Assembly: GCA_009823395.1 (NCBI GenBank) | Contig: CM020506.1 | Location: 23,548,501 to 23,612,500, forward strand | DNA: 64,000 nt | Direction of reading: 5' to 3' | From: Thamnaconus septentrionalis | Taxonomy: Eukaryota; Chordata; Actinopteri; Tetraodontiformes; Monacanthidae | Shown here: positions 10,403-22,400 of the stretch, one piece after another | Numbering within the stretch: the stretch's first letter is position 1 | Layout of the letters: every line of letters starts with the position of its first letter | Notes under the pieces: model-generated | Databases searched by the model: none | The model's input: only the letters and a program-made list of their open reading frames with translations | Told to the model about the DNA's origin: nothing | Made by a program: the position numbers and the translations under genes

Positions 10403-13400
10403 ATGGCAGAGCACTTTGCGGGATCTGGTGAGTAGAATAAAGATCTTTCACAGGCTGCGTACATTCTGTCAGTAGAACTGGATGTTTGGATATTTCAAAT
10501 GCTCTGCTAACTTGTGTATGATTCGAGACATCCGATTGTGTCGTTGTCCTGACAGAATGGAAAAGAATCTGGTGACGGGATTGTCGATGCAACTGAGAGC
10601 CCTTAACCGCAAACCATTAGAAATGTCCAAATACTGTTTTGCAGTAGGATTCACTGCTAAAAAACAGAATGTTTTCTCTTACCAGAAAAGCCTCAATATC
10701 GCGTGAGGAGCTGCCTCTAACGGCAAAATAAGGAAGGGATAACATGTGCGAGAATAAAATTAACACCAAGAACAATTAAGGGACATTTAGTTCCAGATTA
10801 CACAGCTGGATTCCTACCACCTGCAGCCTTTGTTAGAGGAATTACAGGTGTTTAACCTATAAAATATCTTTCATAACAAAGGAAACAAAGTTATCAGACA
10901 AAGTATAAGATACTGTCTCTCACGCAGGCAGCAGTCTGGTGAAGGGGCAACAGTAATTCACTTTCTCTGTATTGAGCAGTCTGACCAGACACAACTATTT
11001 ATCATCCTGGTAACTCTGCTTTCGGTGAAGAGTATCTTGCCACAAAACGAGATAAAACTGAAGTTTGACTGTGTGTTGAGACTGGACAGCACACACTCAG
11101 TAATGTGCACATCTGTTAGTGCCACTCCTGTTTCTCTTGGCTCACGAGACAAAAAATTAACAAATACCACGCTGTCGTTGATGGGAATGAAGATGATTGA
11201 TAGTTTTTTTTTAATCAATTTGTGGATTTGGGAAGTTGCGCAGCAGAAACGCTGCCAGGGTTCAGTGGCTTGTTCCAGGTCCAACTGGCATGGATGCTGA
11301 AAGGGCAACATATCTGTTTGTTCCCCAGTCTTTGTGGAAGTAGACCTCAAGACTGAAACCAACAACGGCGAACACCACACCAGCGAGATTGCCGTGAAGC
11401 AGCTTGTCCTGAGGAGAGGCCAGTCCTTTACACTGGACATTAAACTGGCACAGCCGTTTGACCCCAATTGTGACGCTCTAAACATGAGTGCAGAAACAGG
11501 TTGGTACCATATAAACCATGTTTCATTTGGAACAGTTCCTTTTCTGATTGCACAGAGCCAAAATCCTCACTTATGAAATTCTGATGCAATTTTAAGCATC
11601 ATTTGTGGAGAATACCTGTAAATCTGATATGCCGTGACACACCTACATTACCAGACAACACATCTCCTTTTATGAAATGCCAAACTATGTTTGAGTCTGC
11701 TAAACAACACTGAACTATTTGCAGGGTGTGTTACACAATGGGTGTGTTCAGTCAATAGATGGATCAGTATTTACCTTTGCTCACCTCAGGTGCACCTCAC
11801 CTGCTAGGTGTGGCATACATATTAGCATTTCTGATTCCTCCACTGAGGTGACGCCCTCTCGGTTTCAACCAGGGCCCTTCTATGCTACAATGCTGTGGCA
11901 TTGGTCAGTCCTGTAAATCAAAGTAAACCTGTAGGCATGACTGACCGTATGCTGACATGTAAGCTCAGGTGCTGAATCTTGTCAGAACTGTATGAGGTAT
12001 CAATAATAATGAAATACAATTATCATTGGGCTTTACAGGTGAGCTTAAAGGTTGCTTGCAAAGGTATGTCTAACAAACAATTGCTCTGGTTCATGTAGGA
12101 AGCGAACCAACGGAGGAAGCTGGGACCCTTTCGCACTTTGGTATTCCTGACAGAGTGAAGCGTTCACCAGCAGCGAAGGCTGTGTGGATGATCACTCTTC
12201 ATTCAAGTTCCATGCCTCGACAAGGCATCCTAAACCTTGTCGTCACCCCGCCAGCTGATGCACCCATCGGGGAGTACTCTTTGACCGTGGAACACAAATC
12301 CAAGAAGGAATTTCTGGCAACATTGGTGTTGCTCTTTAACCCCTGGTGTCCCGGTAGGTCTGGCTCAGATGTTCTTCACAGGTCTCATTAACCAACCAAA
12401 CTCACTTGATGAAGGCTGTGGTAGAAAATGAGGGATTGACAAGACCTTATCTTATCAAGCAATTTGGAGGTCTTTGGATGTCAGTAAAGATTCCTAGCAT
12501 ACTTATATAGTATAGTGGTATATCCACTAACAATTGCTGTTGGCAGCTGGAATACCTCGGTTCTCAAACATCTTCCTCAGTATTTCAGTTTAGTTACCTT
12601 CTAGCTAGTAGTCGGGACTGAAGCTTGCACATGAGAGGTGAAACTAAGGATGTCTGACTATTAAACTTACAGCAGATTTAAAAAATGGAAATGTAATTTT
12701 GCAAGATTGTGTGATGTTCAGGATCAAATAGGGCATACTCTACCTTCCAACCATTTTTAGAATCAGCCAGGTTGAGATATTTTCTCAATTTACTCACGCA
12801 AACCTCATCTCCATTATGTGTAAACTTACTGTCCCTGTACTGCAGGTGACACTGTGTATCTGTTTGATGAAAAGGAGAGACAGGAGTATGTCATGAAAGA
12901 AGATGGAATTATCTACAGAGGAAGTATGAACTATCTCGCCCCAATGAAATGGGACTTCGGACAGGTGAACACACACAAGTTTGTCCAGCCATCCTAATAA
13001 AAGACACTCAATTTTCAAAAGTTTTAATTTAACATGAACTGTAACATTACAAATCCAAAAGGGCAATATCTCTTTTTTGCAAATGAAACTCTTTTTACAA
13101 TAATAAACTCTGACTTCTTGCAATATTTTTTCTTGATGATGTCTGTTTTCAGTTTGAGGACGACATGCTGACAATTTGCATGCAGATCCTGGACCTAAAC
13201 CACAAAAACAAAGAAGACCCAGCCGCTGATGTTGCCGCTCGCTCAGACGCTATCTATGTTAGCCGAGTGATCAGTGCCATGGTACAACTAACCCACTGTC
13301 CTCTTTAGACTTATAGAACATTTTCTGTCAGCTCTTATGAGTTTCCAGGGGCATTCATTTGTTTTTTTAAGTAATGAAATAATTCAGCTGAATCTGCCAG

Positions 13401-16400
13401 CAAAGGTGTGAGACAACAAACCCATTGTTGTCTTTAGTCTTCCAGAACTGGTTCAGAGTGCTTCGAAAAACAAAGACATGCAACATTCGCAGATACTCAT
13501 TTTTAACCACTCCTTCCAATCAAGTATGTTCGCATTGTCAAACAGCTCATATTGGATTCCTGGGGCATTCAACTTGTTTTCTAGAAATGCGCTGAATCTG
13601 CCAACAAAGATGTGAGGATAAGATTTTTTTTTGTTTCTTTCCAGATTAACAGTGAAGACGACCGTGGTGTCCTGGAGGGTTGCTGGGGGGGCCCCTACAT
13701 CGACGGGAAGTCACCCTCTCATTGGAGTGGCAGCCACGATATCCTACTGAAGTGGTTCAATCAAGACTTCCACCCAGTCAAGTACGGACAGTGCTGGGTG
13801 TTTGCTGGAGTGATGTGCACAGGTGAGCGGACAAATGATAGAAATTATTCGCTTAACTACTGTGTCAGCAGTGGAGCGAAACCTTCTTCCTCCTCAGAGG
13901 AGGCTATTTGGTCTGGTCAAAATCTGACAGGCTGAATCTTTTTCATATTGAAGATTTGAAGGACAGATGGGTAAAAAAAAATTCAAGCTGGGAACCTCAA
14001 ATAGCTGCCTTGTGATTATCATCTGATTTAAAAAAAAAAATCTGACACTGAAAAAAACAAAAACAAATTTGTTCATAGGAAATGTTTGGCTGCTGTTGTC
14101 TTTTCAAGTGCTATCTGTGTGTTTGTCTCAAGTTATGCGTTTCCTGGGCATCCCCTGTCGTGTGGTCACTAACTTTGATTCAGCCCACGACACCAACATG
14201 AACCTAACCATCGACACCTACCACGATATGGACGGAGTCAGAGAAAAAGACAACCATGACAGCGTCTGGTGAGAGAATTCATTATTGGGATTGATTCTAT
14301 TTTTATTTAGCAGTAGACATAGCAGGAATGTACCATTATCTGTGCTTTTTGTATGGTGAAAATGTTTATTTGTGCCATTTAGTGTTGCAGAGATATTAAT
14401 GATTATTTTAAAGGTCATCCAGAGTTCACCCAGCCTGCAATTTGTTACAAAATTGATCTGAAATGTGTAGTTTATTTTTGCTGAAGTGTTCCATAAAAAA
14501 TTTTGTTTGTGTTGATATGGTTTTAGAGATTGTATGCATTTTATTTTCGGTTGATAATTTCACCTATTCTCCCGTTTGCTCCAGATTGAGCCAAAGGGCC
14601 AATTCCAATTCCTCCCTTAACTCCTCAATCTCAACCCTCGCCCTTAATCCTCAATCTTTGGCCCTCAATCTTGGCCCTCAAAAATAAGTGTAAGGGCTAT
14701 CTTGTGGCTTAGAAATGGGACACCCCTTAAGTGCAGTTACGGCTTCAGACTGTGGGGGGCGGCCTTACGCCAAAGCAAAGTCCAGTCTGTCAAGAAGACG
14801 ACGAAGAAGAAGGAGACGAAAAAGATGACGACGAAAAAGAAGTAGTCCTCCGTCGCTACACAACGAGGTATACAAGTAACGTGAAGCCGGGACCGCTGGT
14901 CCGGCTGACAAACATCGTAAAGTAAAAAAAAAAAAAAAAATGTTACGCAACAACGATGCCAATAATCCATAAAAAAAAAAGTCTTCAACTAAGACAATAA
15001 AATGGTTTCGTAATATTTATATCTTTATTAACTAAGAAAATACTTCCATTTGTAGCTCGCTTTTTTCATCGCCATTTTTAGAAGATGTCTTGGCGAAAAT
15101 GCACAATGCCTTCTGGGTAGCCCTTACTCCCAAGGGTGGTGCCGGAGAATCTCAATATTGAGGGCGATACAGCCCTTAAACTTGTCCCCCAACTTGACGT
15201 TCTGAGAATCGGGACAGCACTTGCACTTCGCGGGAGCGCGCATTTTTGAGATTGAGGGTTAAGGGAGGAATTGGAATTCACCCAAAACCTGTTCAAACTG
15301 TTAAATCTTGTTCATTTGTGCCTTAAACTAACCTACGTTTTTTTTTTTTCTTTAGAGATGTTAATTTTTATTCATACAGTCATCGAAAATACCGAAACAG
15401 CACAATCATTTTTTAAAGCATAAACTAGTACAAACAAAGCACAAATGAACAAGAAAACTTTGGGTCAGTTCGAACTCTGGATCATCGTGAAGCTAAGCTT
15501 CTTCCCAGCCACTTCCACTAGCTGGCACCCCAAGGCAGATCAGGTAGTTAAAAGTGGCCACTAAGGAGGCCAAGGCCTCAGAGGAGATTGGTTTAAATTG
15601 CGAGAGTGGGCAGGTGGACAAGGATACTAAGCCCTGATCAGTCACATTGAAGGAGAGCTGGTGATTTAAAATTTTAAGTGTAATTTGAAACATCTTATCA
15701 TTAAAATAATGAAGAAAATCATCAGCTGTGTAGGGCAAGTTAAAAGTAGGGGTGGATTGGGGAAGCTTGGCCACAGTCCAAAAAAGGTAAAAAGGTCCAA
15801 TTTTACCGGTGTCACGATCACAGCCCTGATTGCGCCCCTTTAGTGGATCAGCGAAGTCATTACTTCTGTGTGCATCTGGGTCTGCCCAGGGCCTTCCCCT
15901 GGTTGGGTGTGCCTAAATTCTATCCCCAGGACGATGTGCAGGAGGCATCCTGACCGGATGCCTGAGTCACATCAACTTCTTCTTCCTCAATGTAGAGGAG
16001 CAGGGAGTACATATAACTCAACTTCCTGAAAACTTCCAACTTCAAACATGTTTCATCTTCGAAGGAGAGCCTGATGGAGAAATCTCATTTTAGCCACTTG
16101 TATTTGCAACCTTATTCTGTCAATCATGACACAAAGGCCATAGACCATAGGTGAGAGTCAGAGGACACAGCTATGCAACCCTTTCATCTACCCAGAACCC
16201 CAACACAGAGGCAGAGAGCCAGGGAGCTTTTCAGAAGACAACACCTGGCCTACACCTCTACCTATCAGCAACTCCAGCACAGTAAGCAGACCAACCCCTA
16301 TCAAGACTCTTAGCATTAGCACGGCTACCAGGCGCCAGCCAGACCCATCTCCACGACTTGGTCCTGGGCAGGGCTCCAGTAACCCTCTGGGCAAGATATT

Positions 16401-19400
16401 CAACAAATTAACAAAAACAAAATTGACAAAACAAAATATACCTAATTTCCCCAAGGTTCTGCGTTGGCTGGGGAAACAGTGTGATGCAGGTTCCATGAAT
16501 GTAAGAATGTGCCATTCCTTCCTGTTTGGTGCAGGAAATTTAATTTTAAATGGAAACAGTTTGAATGGAGACCATCAGGTTCATGGAGGCAAAAGAAAAA
16601 TTTAAACCCCACCCAATAATATGATCGTCCCTGTGACTGACCTTTTTGTAAAAAAAAAAATGATGCTGAGGAATCCAAACTACAGCCACACTCTGGAGAT
16701 AAACAGATAAGATTGCATTGGAAATACTGTTGGGTTATGTATGTGCTATGTACTAGTGTTCACTGAACAAGCAGCTGCAGCTTCCTGCTGTTAGGCTCAT
16801 CTGGATATTCTAATCCAAGAAACCTCTCAGACATTGCCGAGTCCTTTCTCTCCTCCCATGATCAACCAGTAAAAATATCTCTTGTGCAGCTTGTGCAATG
16901 CTCGGATGAGAAATCATCACGAGAAAAGATTTTCAACGGTCAAAAAGTACTGACTGAAGTTTAGTGGAGAGCTGGCAATCCACCATCTGCCTTTACAGAA
17001 ACTCTAACTAAAAGTTTGAAAGCTTCCTGAAAACATCAAATCAAATCAGACGAAGATGTATCGTGCCAAAAGCATTTTGGTCACATAACATATGCAGAAC
17101 AAAAATTCAGCAGGTGGGAGGAAGGAAATGCATCTTTGAACACACCGTCCTATTGCACCAATGTGTAATTTGCACCTTTTTCTGAACCAGATAAAGCAGT
17201 TTCCTCTGGGATGTGCTGCCAACACAGTTAAACAGGTCGCATCAAGCTGTCCTCAACTGCACAAACGATTATGCGTATTCTGTGGAAACTTAAACTATTC
17301 ATTAAGCGAATATTTAATATTGCTTTCCAAACATTAGTCAGTCGACCGCTGTGTGGTCATCAGACCTCGCCGTCTGTTCTGACTCTGACAATGTCAGCAA
17401 CCTGTCTGGAAGAAAGCCATTGACACAGAATGCCACTTATGCATGTAATGCAGAAAAAGAAGTTTCATGATGTAGTTTGGCCCGATCATCAGTTGCCGCA
17501 TGTTGTTATAGAGTAAGAATCAAGTCGAAGTTGGCTTCCTGTTCAACTTAAAGCAGAGACTGCTTTGTTTATCTCAGCAGGTAACCAGTGCTTTGTTTCA
17601 GGAACTTCCATGTGTGGTGTGAAGGCTGGATGAAGAGGCCGGACTTGTCCGGTGACGGCAAGTTTGACGGCTGGCAAGTGGTTGACCCTACGCCCCAGGA
17701 GATGAGTGATGGTAAAACCGTCTCCGTTTCTGTGATTGCGCACCATGACCTCTTTCTGTGTTCTGTGTTTTTTTAGAGCTGAGCGTAGGGTACTAGTGAG
17801 CATTAGTAAGAGAGGCTGGAGACCAGTCATGCAGCTCAGGAAACACAAGGACAGATGCAACTACGGGCAAGTAAATGAGCAGGAGAAGTGAAGGATGGAG
17901 TTTCTGGTGAGTTCACTGGCAAGACAGAGACTCTGAGACAAGGGCGGAAAGAATCTGGGAGCCTTGTGCAGGTGTGTTTCACTTTAAGGCCAAGGACTAA
18001 CTATGGATGCACCAATACCACTTTTTTACAGAACATATAGAGTACGAGTACTTGCATTTCAGTACTCACCGATACCGAGTACTTAATGCCAGCATTACAC
18101 ATTATAGAATTACTTTTTAAAATAATTACTAATCAATACTAAAAGAATTATAATTTTTTTTTTTCCAAAAAAAAGTTCTGTTATTTGAACTCCATGCCTC
18201 AGTTTTCTACAACATTGGTGGTTTTAGCTACAATACAAACACAAATTTAATGAAATTGTCATGTACTGAAATTTAAAAATGAATAAATAAATAAAGTGCT
18301 TCAAACATGGCACTGCCACATGTGACAGTAGCGGTCCTGTCACTATGCCTCCAATTGATCTTGCTCCCTGGCCACTTGGCCAAAGGAATATTCTTTTGGC
18401 CGAATGGTTAAGTGCGCATGGCTATTACCTGGGAGTCTGGGGTTCGTAGCCTGCCCGGGCCCTCTGCGCCTTGCCACAGACCCACACAACACACTAAAAG
18501 TGCACAAGCAAACATTTTTTGAGTGCTTATTTCATTTAAAGTAAAATAAATAGTGTTTTAAAGTGTACAAATACACAATCACATAATGTTGTTGACCGGA
18601 TCTTTATTATCTTTTGGCCCTCTCAGATATAGATATGTATTATTGGAATTTTGGAGGGCTGGCTGAATCCTGTCTCCAGAGGGTTCAACTCACTGAATGT
18701 ACATGACAGACGAGAATTGAGACACAGCCAGGATCTGCATCCTTTGGAGTATGCATTTGAAAGGAAGTTGCGTCATAGCACTGCGCAAAGGCTTGTCACA
18801 ATTCCCGAAAATCCGAAGGACACTCCAAATGTGTACTAGGAATACGCCCTACTTTTAGCCGATTCCAAGGATACACCGCTACTATCCTCCGTGTCCTTCA
18901 GTATCCCAGGATGCTTTGCATGCTGCTGCAAAGCATCCTGGGATCCTGAGAAGTCAGCTGAAATTAGCGGCATATACTGGCAAAGACACTTCGTATAAAT
19001 TTAAGTATTGAAATTTCACATAAAATATTCAGTTTTTAACGTAGGGTTTTTACTTATTTGAACATCCAACGCCATTGTTAGATGGCGAACCAATGGTTAG
19101 CTTGATGCTATGAAAATGTCACTTCCGGGGTTGGCCAGCAGGAGGGAACGGCAGTGACGCAACCAGGAAATACTGTATGTCGAAGGCTAGACCGTCCCGT
19201 GTGGTTACCGGGGAGGCGAGTTTTGGTTCGTCCTTCTCGGCCAGATACTTGGAGAACGCTTCCTTCAGACGGAGGACGCTTCGTTCGAAGGATGCAGACC
19301 CTGAATTGAGACACAGCCGGTATCAAAGATTCATAAGGAAGTGGTGAGGTTTAGGATTCGGGTCCGAGTCAACGGTTAGGTTTCGGATCAGAACTCGGAC

Positions 19401-22400
19401 TCGGGTGACGGTTAGGTTTAGGATTGGGGTCCGAGTCACAGTTAGGATAAGTATTCAAGTTACGGTACCGGTCAAGAATACAGTTTTGGAGGCTAAGGAT
19501 GTTACATAGGGTAAAATCATTGCCTATATCTATCAATGTTAGCCACCCTCTTTGACGTTAGCTTCGTCTTCAGCAGGATATTTTGAGACTTTCTAAGAAT
19601 TTACGTCACTTCCTTACAAATCTTTGATACCATCTAGCCATGACCGCCCGTCTGCGACATACCGCGCGGCAGACGACGACAAAAACGCGTTCAATGTGAA
19701 TCCAGCATTCCTCGAACCTCCGCGGCAGACTGTAACTTGGCTCTTAACTCTCCACTGATTGTGTCTCCATTATCCGGGTACCCCCCTCACGTGAATGATA
19801 TGCTCCTCCGACATTCACTCCTAGTCTCTTCAATAATGGAATATCTTCAGAATATGAAGACATGGGACGTACGTGTTTAGCTTTATGGAAGGTGAGGAGA
19901 AAAATATTAGAGAGCGCTTGCCGTTGTTCCTGATTGAGCTTGTCTTGCCATCTGGCAAGTGGGCGACTGGATAGTTCTTCTGGGCTAGCTTGTTTATTAG
20001 CAATAACTTTCACCACATTCATGTGCTCCTTGCTCTTTTCATGTCTATCAAATAAGGGATGGTTGAAATTCTTTGAGCCAGTCTAAAACACACCTGTTTT
20101 GTCTGCCAGATGCGGGTGCGAGCGGCAAATCTTACACCACATTTCAGTGCGATCATCGTTAACTTCAAACCACGGCACATCGTGGAGCCACTTTTCAGAG
20201 AAAACCCTTTTCTTTGGCGCCGAGCCCAGCTCAGGTTGCCGTTTCTTTGTCGGTGGGGAAACACCAAAGAAGCTGCTCAGTGTCTGTTGTTTCTTTGACA
20301 TCTTCAAAGTTGTTGGTAGTAGCTTCGTAGTGTGTGCAGATAAGAAATGAAATGACGACAGGTGTGATGTTTGCCAGCCTCAAGTACGCAATAGCGTGGA
20401 GTGATACAACTGACGTTACTCATTTCTTATTTTTGTCGCGCATGAGTACCTGCGTACCAATTATGTGCACCCCTGATTTTAGGTATACAGTACATTGGAC
20501 AGTATACTGTATGTAATCGTTTTGGAATGTTCGATTGAAAATAAAAATAGAATATTTCCACAAAGGAATTATTATTATCCTCTCTGTAGTGTGGTTCAGT
20601 CACAAGAAAAGAGCCAGGTGAACCGTTCAAAACTTTACTTCACTTCTCTTAGCCAGGGCACATCCATTAGCACTTCGCAGGTCCAAACTCTTCTTCTTCT
20701 CCCTGTCTTTTTAGCTAACGATCCTAATGGGCCACCCACTGGCCATACCCAGTATTACTACCTATTACTACGTTACAGGTGTCAGTAAACACAACATCTC
20801 TCCCGTTACTCAGAAATAATACTTCTCTGTATTCATTTTTTTTTGTTTTTAGATTTTTTACATTTGCTGAATTGCTCAGTTCTGTCAGTTCTTTCCAACG
20901 ATACAACTTTAACAGTGTTAGTGGCAAATGAAATAATAACTTTCTATAGAACACACTTAGAAAAGTGGCTGTGTTGGATGTCAGGTATTCCCGAACTCAA
21001 AACAATACTGTATACATGTAAAGTATCACAGTTAGCAATGAAATACAATCCGACCCCATAAGTTTACCTAACCAACATAATTCAGGCATTTCAAATAACC
21101 TTGCCTTATAAGAACAACTGAAAATGTGACACAAAAATCAAAATGTAGCAACTGAAATTCACATTACTGTCACTTAATCAACTCCACCTTTGGTTTACAA
21201 GATTCAACGCTATTTCAGTATATAGTCTTTTGTCCAAGCTGGTTTCTGTTTGTCTCTCTGAATAGTTTGTCTTGTAATGATTCATTATACTGTCTCTCTC
21301 CTTTTCCCACACGAAAAGGCTTGCACACCCGGACTTTATCGCCGACTGTGACCTTGGAAGCTTTCACACCTCGTTTCTTGTCCGTGTAGTGCTTGCTTTT
21401 TCCTTGCTGAATGGCAACTCTGACCGCAACATGATCATATTTCCCACTGTCTTTAGGGGGCGGCAGCACATCCAGTTTTGTCCACATCGGTCGACCTCTC
21501 AGGAGTTCAAAAGGGGATTCACCAGTTGTCGCATGAGCTGTTGCTCTGTAGTAGTGTAGTGACCTCTGGTTTCCACGGCCGTTGAGCTACCTGAGCAGCT
21601 TGAATATAGTCCTTAAGCACTCTGTTAAAGCGTTCGACATACCCATTCGCTTGAGGATGATAAACACTTGTTCTGATGTGCTTGATGTTTCTCTCTTAGA
21701 GAAAGTCAGCGAAGGCAGAGGACGTGAATTGTGGGCCATTATCGGTTGTAATGGCACAGGGATTTCCTTCACGTGCGAAGATGGAAGCCAGGAATGTTAT
21801 GACAGTGTCTGTTGATGCAGATGAAGTAAAGGCAACCTCCGGCCATTTACTGAAGTACTCGATGAGTGTAATGGCAAATCTGCAGTCATAGGTCCCTCGT
21901 TCAAATGGACCGACTATGTCCACAGCCACATGCTGGAAGGGGCCCCCTGGAAACTCCACCGGCTGCATTGGGGCCGCAGGACTTTTGGCTGTTTTTTCAC
22001 ATGACTGGCAGATTGTGCAGGATGACAAAGCTTTGTGAACTAAGTCATCCATGTGTGGCCACCAGAAAAGTTCCATGAGGCGTTGTTTTGTGCGAACTAC
22101 ACCCTGTTGCCCTTCATGTGCCAGCTGCACTATCTTCTGTCGAAGAGATTTAGGTACCACCAGGCGAGCTCCTCGGAAGATCAGTGGCGCCTCAACAGCA
22201 AGTTCATGTCGCACTAGGAAGAATGGCTGCACATCACTTGGAAGCAACTTTTTCACCTTAGGCCATCCAGACTGAATGACCTGTCTCAGTTTGGTAAGTC
22301 AGGACAGTCCTCACATTCAGCTTTGAAATCCGCAAGTGGTAGTGCCAGTAGGAGAGGAGAAATCTCAGCTATCTCCATTAATAGCTCTTGCTCAGCTCCT

